Origin: Metridium senile
Lineage: Eukaryota > Cnidaria > Anthozoa > Actiniaria > Metridiidae
Assembly (NCBI GenBank): GCA_949775045.1
Contig: OX459097.1
Coordinates: forward strand, 14,039,710-14,103,709
DNA: 64,000 bases
Direction: 5' to 3'
Below the pieces are notes generated by a model. That model worked only from the letters and a program-made list of their open reading frames with translations. It did no database searches and had not been told where the DNA came from. The position numbers and the translations under genes are program-made. The first letter of the stretch is position 1. Every line of letters starts with the position of its first letter. Of this stretch, positions 10,861 through 22,200 are shown piece by piece.

Positions 10861-11082
10861 TATACCGGCTCGGATTACTATTTTACGGTAGCTCCGGATT
10901 ACAATATGTAAAATGAGTGTCGTAAAAGCTCTTGTGAGTTTCTTTCGAACCAACAACTCAACTTTAATGTTTGTATTGTTAGATTTAGTTAAACAGGTCC
11001 CCATTTAAACCAGCCATTCCTTTTTGGGCAACCTGTTTAAATATTTAAAAAAAATAAAATAAAATAAATCCCATCGAATTAA

Positions 11083-11178
11083 GATATAAATCTAGAATCA
11101 GGGGTGTGGCCCGGGGGTTGGGGGGGGGGGGGGGGGAGGGTGGAATAGGAGAGTGGAATAGGGTGATGGATGTGTATA
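11083..11178. repeat. Direct repeat, copy 1, with G-tract
   Basis: The phrase tataaatctagaatcagggg, a G-run, and ggtgatggatgtgtatataa recur in the same order at 11578-11665. The two copies flank the LINE fragment and microsatellite at 11179-11577. Confidence 0.7.
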
Positions 11179-11384
<206 letters not shown>

Positions 11385-11577
11385 GTTCATGCTTATAAAT
11401 CGCACTATACAATGTCTCAGTGCGCTAAAACAGTAAGATATAAAATCAGATTAACAAAATAATATTATATAAACAAATATGTCTTAAGTAATGACTTGAA
11501 TTGTTCAATGTTTTGGGCATCTCTGATGTTTTGTGGCAACGAGTTCAGAGGGTTGGTGCAGCTACAGAAAAAGCTCT
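11385..11577 (-). mobile_element. Short LINE 3' fragment
   Basis: On the minus strand it encodes RAFSVAAPTLWN-like residues and then a tRNA-free 3' end with gcgcactgagacattgtata, similar in layout to the fragment at 10302-10860. It is heavily decayed. Confidence 0.55.
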
Positions 11578-11992
11578 TAATATAAATCTAGAATCAGGGG
11601 TGTGGCCCTGGGGGGGGGGGGGGGTTGGAATAGGAGAGTGTAATAGGGTGATGGATGTGTATATAAATAAGATGATGTAGCTGATGAGGAAAAATTGAGA
11701 TGTGATAAAGTGAGTGATGCTAATAGTTATAGGTTTAATGTGGGTATAGTGATGGTGATGATGATATGATATAAATGATAATGGAATTGATGGTGATGAG
11801 TGATGATCAATGGTGATGGTGATATGGTGATGGTGATGGTGATGGCGTTCCAAACTGAGGTGGAATTGGAACGATATGGTATGTGGAATGTACAAGAAAT
11901 ATATATCAAGTAAGTAAGTGCATACATCAGGTAATTAGATAAAATTGATGTAATGATGTTAGATAATGATTGACTGAAGACTTAAAATACAT
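11578..11992. repeat. Direct repeat copy 2 followed by GATG-type simple sequence
   Basis: 11578-11665 repeats 11083-11178. From about 11740 to 11860 follow irregular gatggtgat runs. His- or Ser-rich translations on the minus strand come from this simple sequence. Confidence 0.6.
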
Positions 11993-12891
11993 TAAGGTAG
12001 TTTCGGATATTTGGATTTCTTACATGATTTTTTTTATAAATCCTGTCATTTATAGATCATTGTTAGGCAAGTCAAAAAACGTGAAAAAATATTGGGGTCA
12101 CCGTATTGGTTATAGAGTTATAAGATATAGTAAAAGTAGGTATTTACAATAATTTGCGGTGATTTGCTCAAAAGTGCCTATTCAAAGCAGTCAAGAGAAT
12201 GCGAACGTATTCTGCTAGGAAAAGCATAAGATTATATATCAAACGATAGATCTAAGGGTTATCTAGCATTTCCTGTCATAAAAATCATTGAATCATTTCC
12301 AAATATGGGTATAAGTGAACCATAGAAGCATTTGGAAAATTTCAGAAAATCAATTTTTTATTCTAAATCGTAAGAAAAGTAAATGCAGTCTTTAATAAAA
12401 AGAAAAAAAATTGGGGGTCACCGTACTAATAGGCGAGTTATAAGCGACAGAATCCATTTTTTTTGTCAAAAAAACACGGTAACGGTCCAAGCGGGACTGG
12501 GTTCTAGCATTTTAAACATCTTGAAACTTGTCAAATTTGCCTTCCTTGTCATCTCCAGAAACCCTATAACCTATTTTGTATTAGTTTTACGACTAAAGAC
12601 GTCAAAATTATATTTTATCTATTCATTTTTACAAAGTTGTAAATTTGTTGTTTTGAGACAAAGCAGCGACCATGTCTGGTAGTGAAAATCTGAGCATGTT
12701 TCGAAAAATGTCCCATTTTATAATTACCTCCAAAGTTGCATGAAATTACATAATACTTTCTTAAGTTATAGATAAGGATTCATATTAAGATATTATTTAG
12801 ATAAATTTTCTAAAAAACGCAAATAAATGATGAAAAACGAGATGCGCGAAATGGATACGCAGTAGCAAAAGTCCGGAACTACCTTAAAGCA
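11993..12891. mobile_element. TTAA-flanked MITE, about 0.9 kb
   Basis: Starts TTAAGGTAGTTTCGGATATT (TTAA at about 11992) and ends GTCCGGAACTACCTTAA. The ends GGTAGTTTCGGA and TCCGGAACTACC are inverted, and the TTAA target is duplicated, as in piggyBac-type insertions. No transposase frame is present. Confidence 0.7.
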
Positions 12892-12895
12892 AAAC

Positions 12896-13617
12896 TCGGC
12901 TTTTTAACTGAAAAACTATTCATCTCAAAAAATGTGCCTGGGTTTGTCGATATTTTTTGTATTTCGCGAGATATCAATTGTTATTCACAACAGTACAATA
13001 AAATTACTTGTCTCAGATCAAACAATTGTTGTCCTTCGTGCGGGATCCCTATACATTTTCATAAATTTGGGCTTCCTGCTTTAAGCCTCGTTTCTGAACT
13101 GTTTTAAAATGGCCGATTGAAAGAAACAGTCAAATCTATGATATCTGGAAGTTTTTAACAAGTTTGGACTCAAAATAAGGGAGAAAAAAATCGAAAAACT
13201 GTTCTATCGACACTACCAAATAAGGTAAGAACACCAAATATGGCATGCAAACGAAGGACTTCTTTTAGGCAATTCTTTGATATGCAAACTTTGAAAATCG
13301 ATAAAAAATTAAAGAAGCGACGAAAAAGAAAACAGACACGATTTTGTAGATCCACGTCTCCTTGATGAGATGAAGCAAAAATCTAGCGCGTAAACTTTAA
13401 ATCCGTGTACCTTTAATAACCTCTTTATTTCGCGACACCCAATTTTCAAAGATGACTTTATTTCTCAAAAATGAAACATTTTTTGTCAAAATAAATACTA
13501 TTTTCGTATTCTTTGTGAGATAACCTTTCAGAAAATGTATACTTGTTATACTTTTAGCGGAAATCAAGCGCGCCAGGAGAGTTCAAACAAAGGACTGATT
13601 TGTGTTCTATGATACCT
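12896..13617. other. Spacer between two TTAA elements, no gene
   Basis: AT-rich sequence that starts and ends next to TTAA. It may itself be remains of a further element, but I see no matching inverted ends. Confidence 0.3.
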
Positions 13618-14132
13618 TAAGGTATCAGGACTGGTTATGGACCCCTATGTGAGCGACCTCAAATTGTACTCAAGCTTTACAATATTTTGTTATAAAAGTA
13701 TGTATTATCTGATAGGTGAATAAATGTAGTTTTAGCAAACATTTTCGAATTGTCCATAACTTAAATTGCGAAAAAGATATGTAGAGTTTAGTGCGATTTG
13801 AGTGTCTTCTGTTTGAAAAATCACAGCCCTTTACAAATTACCGTCACGTCAATAACAAACACGTCTTTGCACAAAAGAGAAGTTAATCTCCAAAACGGTA
13901 CCTGGGATTTATCATATCTACCTTAGATCAGTTGCTACGAGATCTCAAACATCGACAATCGATATTTTAATGTATTTTCTTACTAATGAAGTGATATCTT
14001 TTTAACAAAATAAAAAATAGAAAATTGCAGACACCGTCTCACGCTTGAAACATCGTTCTACAAAATTGCGAAGTTTAGTTGCAATCTGTTAAAATTTGAG
14101 CGAATGAGTCGTTTAAAAATGAAAATTTGAGG

Positions 14133-14260
14133 CTAAAAAGTTACCGAGAAAAACGCGTTTATAAGTTTCGGGCCAGGGAGCAATCTCGAACCCCGAGCCT
14201 TCGTTCCTCTTGGCCAGCCGAGTAACGTAAGACTCTGGGGGACCGGAATTCTCTGCTTAT
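14133..14260 (-). mobile_element. tRNA-like SINE head
   Basis: Minus strand shows an A box ctggccaagagg (about 14209-14220) and a B box ggggttcgagatt (about 14172-14184) at tRNA-like spacing. No full cloverleaf is formed. Confidence 0.45.
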
Positions 14261-14433
14261 GCTGATTGGCCCTTGAAAATACAATGGTCAGACCGGAAAC
14301 AGACGAAGTAAAAGCTCTGATTGGTCCATCATGTAAACAAATGTACATTCAAAATGTAAATTTTACGATTACATGTGATACGACGTCAACGGTTCTTTAA
14401 TACTAGATAGAATAATATCGGCGTTTATGTAAG

Positions 14434-14535
14434 AGATAAATACCGAGAACGGAGGCAATAAGCCGTATAAAGCCCGCGGGGCCGTAGGCCCCGAGGGCTT
14501 TATAGGCTTATTGCCGACGTTCGAGGTATTTATCT
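14434..14535. repeat. GC-rich palindrome
   Basis: agataaatacc at the left pairs with ggtatttatct at the right, and gcaataagcc with ggcttattgc. The centre ggggccgtaggcccc is nearly self-complementary. It stands out from the AT-rich surroundings and looks like a fold-back element. Confidence 0.7.
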
Positions 14536-14884
14536 GACTTATTACATGATTTACAGAGGTTTTCCAAAAAGGCCTTGTATTTTTAAATTTTGTATGCAAC
14601 ATTTGGGTTTTTACGCCATATACTTTTATCGATGCAAGTCGTTTTCAAGACGACAAATATATTCTTCAAAAGATTCTTGAATTGTTTGTTTTTATTTTTA
14701 GTGCATGACTTATTACATGATTGAATAGGTTTTCACACAACTTCATGTCCCAAAGGGCATCATCAAGCTGATTGTTGTTTTGGTTTCCCATGAGAATACA
14801 ATCCAAACAATGGGCTTTTAGTTTTGTTGTACACTACAATACTAATGAACTGTAACGAACAAATGAATACGTTTTCTGCTCACC

Positions 14885-14990
14885 AACTGACATCGATCGG
14901 ACAGTTAGCATAAAGTGTTAGGGTCAGGATTTGTATGCAAAGGGTTCGGGGTTCGATCCTCGAAAGGGTCACTCTATCACTGAAATGATT
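14885..14990 (+). mobile_element. tRNA-like SINE head
   Basis: Plus strand contains a cggacagttagcataaagtg block, then ggggttcgatcctcg as a B box. A related head at 28296-28380 shares the order ttagcat..., gttagg, and a B box, so both seem to be one SINE family. Confidence 0.5.
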
Positions 14991-15095
14991 TTTTATCCGT
15001 TTAATGTTCGCAACTTGAAAATTTCTAAGTTTAACGTTACATATAAAGTTGAAAAAGAACGGAAATGACAAGGATAATATAGGGATTAGGTCATT

Positions 15096-15250
15096 GGTAT
15101 TCAAGGGCAATATACATTAGTATTCAAGGGCAATATACATTAGTATTCAAGGGCAATATATAGATATTGCCCTCAAATGGGGGCAATATCTGTATAAAGC
15201 CCTTGAATTGATAATGAACAGGGTAATACGCGATATAAAGCCCTAAAAGT
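15096..15250. repeat. 23-bp tandem repeat and small inverted repeat
   Basis: tattcaagggcaatatacat is repeated three times in tandem, followed by an inverted form (atattgccctcaaatggggg, then caatatctgtataaagccct). Confidence 0.8.
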
Positions 15251-15639
15251 AACAATGAAAACCGATGCAATCATGTAATAAGGAATATATACGAGTCGCG
15301 AAGCGAAGAGATATTGTATCGCCGCTAATTTTAAGCGATGATTATCGAGTCGCGAAGCAAATTAGAATACACACAAAATACTCCTTGACGTTCTAACTTC
15401 TGCCCTAACTTCTAGATTTGATGGCGAAGTGTTTGTAAAACCTCGAAACAAGCACTTAACTACAATGTGCAGCACTTTGTGTAGGTTCCTCTGACCTTTG
15501 TGTTCCCTGAGCATAATAAGAGCCTCGATCGCTTTCTGCGAGAGATTTTCGTCGTTCGAGCGGGAACGGTTTCTTTGGTTTTGGCGATAACAAAGAAGAC
15601 GATCCTCGCTTTCGAGAAGCCATTAAAGAATCTTAATAG

Positions 15640-18600
15640 ACTATACTTATTTATTTATTTATTTATAATAACTTTATTTACAAGCAAAATAATAAAAAGG
15701 TTGCAAAAAGGGTGTTGCCAGGTGTTAACCCCCCCCCCCCCCCAAAAAAATTATCAGAAAAAAATTAAGAAACTATAAGCTATAAATATATAAAATCGTT
15801 AAAAAGTCCTAAAAACTGATGAAAAATAGGATAAAACTTACATTGCACTGAAATGAAATAGGATACAAATTTAAAAAATTACTATGACTTATTGAATAAA
15901 TAGACTCTAAGGCCTTTCTTGAATTTACTTATGGAGTTACATTGAACTAAATGTTCTGTCAGATTGTTCCATATACTAATATATCTTATAAAAAGGGAGT
16001 GTTTAAAAATGTTAGTTCTAACATATGGTGTCCAAATTTTGTGGTCATGAGCAGACCTAGTACGACCTTTAGAGAATGAAAGGTAAATATGTAAATTAAT
16101 TTTAGAAAAGCCATTTATAAATTTGAACAATTGAACTATGCTAAGAAATTCACGGCGAGAGTAAAGACTTGGCCAACCAAGGTATTCGATACGTTCATTG
16201 TAGTCAATGGAACTGTCTAAAATCCATCTAGAGACATTCCTTTGTATTCTTTCAAGTTTATCCGATAGATGTTGTTGGTGGGGATTCCATACAGGGCACG
16301 CATACACAATGATCGGGCGTACCATGGATTTATAGCCAGTAATAATCGCCTCTGAGCATTTTCCAAAAGTACGCTTTAATAGACCAAGAATTTCGTTAGC
16401 TTTAGTGGCAACTGTATATGTGTTTTCCAAGATAAATCAGATGATAATGTGACTCCAAGGTGTTTATGGGTATGAACCTGTATGAACTTGGTGGAGTGAT
16501 GTCGAGTTGATGTTGTAAGAGCAGGGTGTTGGATTTTTTGCTCTTGTGATTCTCATGCTTTTGACATTTTGAAGCATTTATTTTCAAAAGCCATTTATTA
16601 CACCAAGCTGACATTTGTGATAAACTTTCTTGAATAGGACGAGTGACATCAGATGGTTTGTCAGAGTTGAACAATAGTGTGTCGACAGCAAACATTTCAC
16701 TGGCACATGATAAATGGTTTGGTATATCGTTCACGTACAACAGAAACAGCATTGGTCCAACAATACTTCCCTGAGGTATTCCGGACGGCACCTTAGTCCA
16801 GTTCGAACTTTCACCCTCTAATATAACACGTATATCGTTCGTGCAGGAAGTCACTCAGCCACTCAAGAATTTGACCATGAATACCATATTGCTGTAGCTT
16901 TGAAATGAGATGTACATGCCAAACAGAGTGGAAAGCTTTTTCGAAATCCAAAAAGACGACATCTGATGTTTTGCTCTTATCCAGAGCTGATGCCCATGTG
17001 TGAAATAACCGAATGAGTTGGGATGTACACGAAAGGCCAGCCCGGAATCCATGCATATTGATGTTGACTGAGCAGAGTATGATCCTCGAGATAAGGAGCG
17101 GCTGCATAGGAGGCTAGGATGTGGTTGGCAACAAGTTTTTCCAGGGTCTTCACAACCAGAGAAATGAGAGAAATGGGTCGATAATTAGTGACAAGTTCTT
17201 TTTTGCCTTTTTTAAATACTGGGGTAATGTTAGCACGCTTCCAGTCGGATGATAACTTTCCTCTGTTGAGAGACAAGTTGAATAGGCACGAAAGTGAAGT
17301 CGAAATTGAAGGAGCCGCCTCACGAAGCAATCCTGCTGTTACGCCATCAGGGCCAGTAGCTTTGTTGATATTCAGTCCAAGTAATAATTTCTCAACATTT
17401 GCACTAGAGCACACAAGAACTGCAATGACGTCATCAGTATAAAGTGATTGCGCATCAATATTTGCATCAGATCTAGTGGAAAACATCGATGCGAAAAAGT
17501 TATTAAAAGCTCGGCTTTTTCTTTGTCCGATGATGCTTCAACGTCACGTTCGTCCCATTTCATGGTTAAAGGGATGGATTTATTCTTTGTTTTGGATTTG
17601 ATGAATGACCAAAAACGCTTTGGATTTTTCGACTCAATTAGTGATTGGACATGTCTGTAGTAGCTTTTATTCAGTTCAGACTTTACTTTATTTCTCATCA
17701 TTTTGTACTTGCTCCAGTCACTTTCGAGTTGGGTGGATTTAGCTTTCTTCCAAAGACGTTTTCTTTTATGAAATAATTTACGAATTTCAGTTGTAATCCA
17801 TGGAGCATTTTGTTTAGGTTTTATAGTCTTTGATGGAATGTTATTATCAACAACTTTAAAGAAGGCACACATCCAATTTTTCCATATATTGTCTATGATC
17901 TTGTCATCATTCAATAAAGTGTCCCATGAGACTTTTGATAGTTCAAGGCGAAAATTATCCCAATTTGCATTTTTGTAGTCGTAGATTTGTTTTGATGGTT
18001 GACATGGTCGAGTGATCTTACAATGTAAGTCAAAAGTGATAATATTATGATCTGAAGATCCAAGGCCATCATCAATCTTGATATTTTTTATATTCTCTGG
18101 TCGATTAGATATTACTAGGTCCAGGACAGCATCTAGACGTGTACATGTTGGTCGATTAATGAGCTGAGAAAGGCCGAAGAAGTTCAAGATGTTATCGCAG
18201 AAGTGATCTGACAAGTTATTAGGTTAATAGGTTAATAGAGGGGACTGGTTATGAAACCTTTTGTTGTACTTCTTTGTTTGCATTGCAAAGTTGAACCGGT
18301 CTCGACCATGCACACATTTTTCTTTATGGCCAATCAAAATTGCAAAATGAGTCAGCATAAACTTTTTCTATGAGATTATTGTAAGGAATATTGTAATATT
18401 TGTTCTAAGTCTTTGAGTATTTTGAAGCAACAGCCAAAATAATGATTTTTTGTCTGTTCACTCAGACGTATCCAATATTGCTAAAACAATTGCGAAACAA
18501 AAGGTTGTGCAGGGTCACGCTTGAAAAAAAGTGTACAAAAACATACAACAAAAGGCTTCCTAACCAGTCCCCTCTATTAACTATGGTTGAAGCGGGCTGT

Positions 18601-18868
18601 TTAAATCCCAATTAATATCTGGAAAATTAAAATCACCCTTAAGAAGGATATTAACGTGTTCTGATATTAGTGATACTTTTTCCAATGACTTGGCTAGTCC
18701 TTCTAGATAGTTCAAATCACTTGAAGGAGGGAGGAGAATACTAGAATCTACACCATGAATATGACAGAGATTATTAAACGTTTTTCGAATTTCGCGTTGT
18801 GTAGAAGATATTTGAGAGATTCTTGATTTTGTGAGTAAACACGCACGACGATTCAAGTATGAAATCAC
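15640..18868 (-). mobile_element. Decayed CR1/L2-group LINE, endonuclease and reverse transcriptase
   Basis: Minus-strand pieces in order: 18868-18581 ends in the endonuclease motif LLKGDFNFPDINW; 18214-17372 has SDHNIITFDL and a long linker; 17486-16977 has the RT start (KATGPDGVTAGLL, TNYRPISLISLVVKTLEKLV); 17107-16811 has DVVFLDFEKAFHSVWH; 16854-16402 has GIPQGSIVGPMLFLLYVNDI and FAVDT where FADDT is expected; 16430-15882 is the C-terminal block (VRPIIVYACPVWNP). Frame changes separate the pieces. The 3' end has an (AAAT)n-type tail at about 15645-15665. The changed catalytic Asp and the frameshifts mean it is inactive. Confidence 0.88.
18236..18576. mobile_element. TTAA MITE nested in the LINE endonuclease
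   Basis: Ends TAGAGGGGACTGG and CCAGTCCCCTCTA are inverted, continuing with partial pairing (ttttgttgta, tacaacaaaa). The element is flanked by TTAA at 18232-18235 and 18577-18580. It splits the LINE between the GDFNFP motif and the SDHN motif. Confidence 0.85.
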
Positions 18869-19107
18869 ACGGGGCTCATATTGTTGCCTGGCAACCAGCT
18901 TTCGATGGCAGATATGTAATTAGCTGTTGACATAATAGTTCCGGTCAAATGTTGATCACGAATTTTATTATCAGCAATTTAGCGAAATTGGAAAGTAAAA
19001 ACGGCATTTTTTTTAAAGAATATGTTAGATAATATCACAATCTAACTTACAGAAGGAGAAAAAAAATTTGAGCAGAGAGTTGCCCATAACCAGTCCTGAT
19101 ACCTTAA

Positions 19108-19299
19108 GACTAGTAACTACTGCTATTAAAATATATATATATATATAAAACTCTCTTTATCGTTTTCAAAATCAAATAAAAATACGATTAAATTTCACAA
19201 CGGTGATTTTCAAAGCGTGTATCAGTTCATTTTTTTAGCATTTTTACAATTTCTCAAAATGAGACCGCTGGTCTTGGTATCGCAGACTCAGTCACATTG
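19108..19299 (+). promoter_or_regulatory. Inherited promoter-proximal region of AIMP1 copy B
   Basis: From gactagtaactactgctat onward it matches 4452-4684 with small indels and an (AT)n run at 19129-19146. The HDDC2-side half of the original promoter was not copied; transposon sequence takes its place. It includes the upstream ORF at 19259-19300, again overlapping the long start as TGATG. Confidence 0.6.
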
Positions 19300-22200
19300 A
19301 TGAACTCGAGTTTGGTGATTTCTCGTGTGTTTCGTTTTTCTCGGGACTTTTTAGGATTTAGAGGCTTGAATACCAGAGAAATCATGGTAGGAAGTAACCA
19401 GGTGCTTGAACGTGTTGAAAAAAGGGCAGTTGAGGCTGAAGAGATGATTGAATTACTGAAAAGACACATCGATTGTCTCCAGAAGTCTGTTGGTAAGAAT
19501 TGAGTTACAACTTGAGATCGTGTACCTCTAAGTTTAGGCCAAGTAAAAAAAAACATATGTTTATCGTCCCCGCCCGCTTCAATTTTTTGGGCCGCACGGA
19601 TTTTTTTTATTATTTGTTATTACAACATCAGCTTTAATAAATACGAAGAAGATAAACAAAAACAAAAATTACTGATTTCAGAAATTTACGCTATTGGGTT
19701 TACGGAATCCAAAAAAATTTTCATGTAATCTTTTGTTTCAAAAAAGTTACAGGCTCATGATTATATGTGGTTGCTCTCCCTCAAAACAAGAATAAAGAAA
19801 TGCTTATTAGTAAAATACATTAGCCTTACAACTTGGAAATATTACCATCTTTACTTTTCTTTCCTCAGTGCCATTGATTTGTCTATGGACAACTTAAATA
19901 AGCACTAAAAGACAAAGCTCATTGATTTCTGTGGACTTTAAACTGTTTTTGACAGAAACAACTCCGAGCCAGTTGTATTAAAACATGAGTCAGACACATA
20001 TTATAAGATATTGCATACAATATTCAAGTTGTACGTTTGTATATTTGTTGCTGTTTAGAATATATTTGAACATTATATCAACCAAAGTTGCGTATATTTA
20101 TTGACTCTTTTTCAGGAAAATTCGATCCTTTTCCCTCGTAGGTACCTGGAATCGTCATTACATGGGTTAAAGCTGTGAATAAAACAACTTATGGGAAATA
20201 ATAAAAAATTAAAAAAACCGCCCGCCCGCATTATTTTAATTAAAAATTCGGACGATAAACATATGGTTTTTTTTACTTGGCCTTATAATAAATTTTTCAA
20301 TATTTAGGGCAGTCTTGGCTTTAAAAAATAACCTTCAAAAGACACAAAATTCGTGGTAATTTTTGTGCCATAGTCAAGAGGGTAAGAAAGGGGATTTCTA
20401 GTGACGTGTTCTCATTCAGACCTTATAGAGGGTCCTGAAGAGGTAAAAATGGGAGCTGGGATTGGACTTATTTTTGACTGGGAAAATGGGATTGGATGCA
20501 CTGGGACTGGAATTTATAAATAAAAGAACAATAGAAAATGGGAATGGGATTGAAAACTTAAGCAAAACTGATGGGATTATGTGATTTTTGACTGGGATTA
20601 GGTCCAAATATAAACTGGGAAATGGAATTTGCTATGTAATCCTGTAGGATCCTATATATTCCTATAGGATCCTAGGGTAGTCCTGTAGGATCCTATGTAT
20701 TCCTATAGGATCCTAGGGTAGTCCTGTAGGATCCTATGTATTCCTGTAGGATCCTATGTATTCCTTTGTTCATAATCAAATAATTCCAACACTGAACAAC
20801 AAGAACAGTTACAATTTATTTTAAATTAACAGTAATATATAGTTAAAAAATTTGCATGCAAACAAATACTTTAAGAAAATGTTGGCGAGTAAATAAAGGC
20901 CAAGTTAAGGAAGATAATTTAGTTTGAATAGTTGTATAAATTGAGTTAGATATTAGAGTTTTTCCGCATAAGAACGTTAGATATGTAAATCATCTTTGTG
21001 AACGATAGGCATGCTAATTAGGCCTCTTCTACACGAATCCGATCCGACTGAAACAGAATAGAAATATTTGCGTCCACACGAATCCTGTTCATCGTTTCCT
21101 ATTCAAAAGTATGCGGTTTCAGTGACCGGATTCACTGGATTCGTGTGGACGATATGCCGATTCGCATCAAAAAGTATGCGGTTTCAAAAGTATCCGGATC
21201 CGTGTAGCCTGGCATACCCCGAAACCCAGACTCGGACTCGGACTTGGACTCGGACTCGGACTCGGACTCGGACTCGGACTCGGACTTAGACAGACTATAA
21301 AAGAAAAAAAAGAAAAAAAAAGAAAAAAATAAATAATAATAATAATGATGACAAAAGAAAAAAATAACTTTTTTTTTTCTAACAATAACTGTAACAGTTT
21401 CGTTCACTTGAGTCGAATAAAATACTTCAAATTTACCCTAATTTGATTTGAACAAATGTAGAAGTACTAGGCATATATTAAGTCTCCCGTGACCTCATGA
21501 CACTACTGAAACGCGATTTTATTCTACTATTATGCCAAGAGTGGTTTTTATAACTCATAAGTTTCTATTTTCCCCCTCAGTTTAATTAATAAAGCCTTGA
21601 ATAATTTTTTTAGTCAGATATTCGCTTGTCATTTGCATAACAAATACCATTGTCAATCCGTTGGTACAAGAGCGGATCACAAAAGGGTGGGTGACACACA
21701 ACGCAATGTACTCGTGCGAATGAATACTCTCCAATAAAGTCAGCGAGCAACACAACCGTTCTCACACTACTAGACGTCATCTTTACATCTCCTACAGCAC
21801 GTGTACGCAATCTTCTTACATTACTGACCTCGCATGTTCTTCTAACCGGCTGCTTTCCATTTTCGCTGAAGATGATGTGAATGCTAAACTTAACATTTTC
21901 AACGACACTCTCCAATCCACCTTAAATACACACGCTCCGATGAAGGCTATTAAAGTTCGAAACAGACCTTGCCCTTTCGTTACACAAGAAATGAAAGAAC
22001 TAATGAAGAACAAAGACGCACTTCACCATCGTTTTCTACAAACACGTGACCCTACCGACTGGAATAACTATAAGAAATTCCGGAATTCAGTTAAAGCTGC
22101 GCTTAAAAATGCTGAAAGAAACTACACCTTTGATCAAGTTCGCCAACACAAGGAAAACCCAGGCTCACTCTGGAAGATAATAAATCGCGCCATTCCGTCC

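Larger units (their letters stand above)
13618..19107. mobile_element. Large TTAA-flanked element hosting a LINE
   Basis: Left end TTAAGGTATCAGGACTGGTT and right end AACCAGTCCTGATACCTTAA are perfect inverses over at least 20 bp, each including TTAA. The interior holds unassigned DNA (13642-15630), a minus-strand LINE (15640-18868) and a right arm (18869-19085). The core GGACTGGTTATG also ends the small nested MITE at 18236, so they belong to one family. The right end abuts the AIMP1 duplication boundary. Confidence 0.65.
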
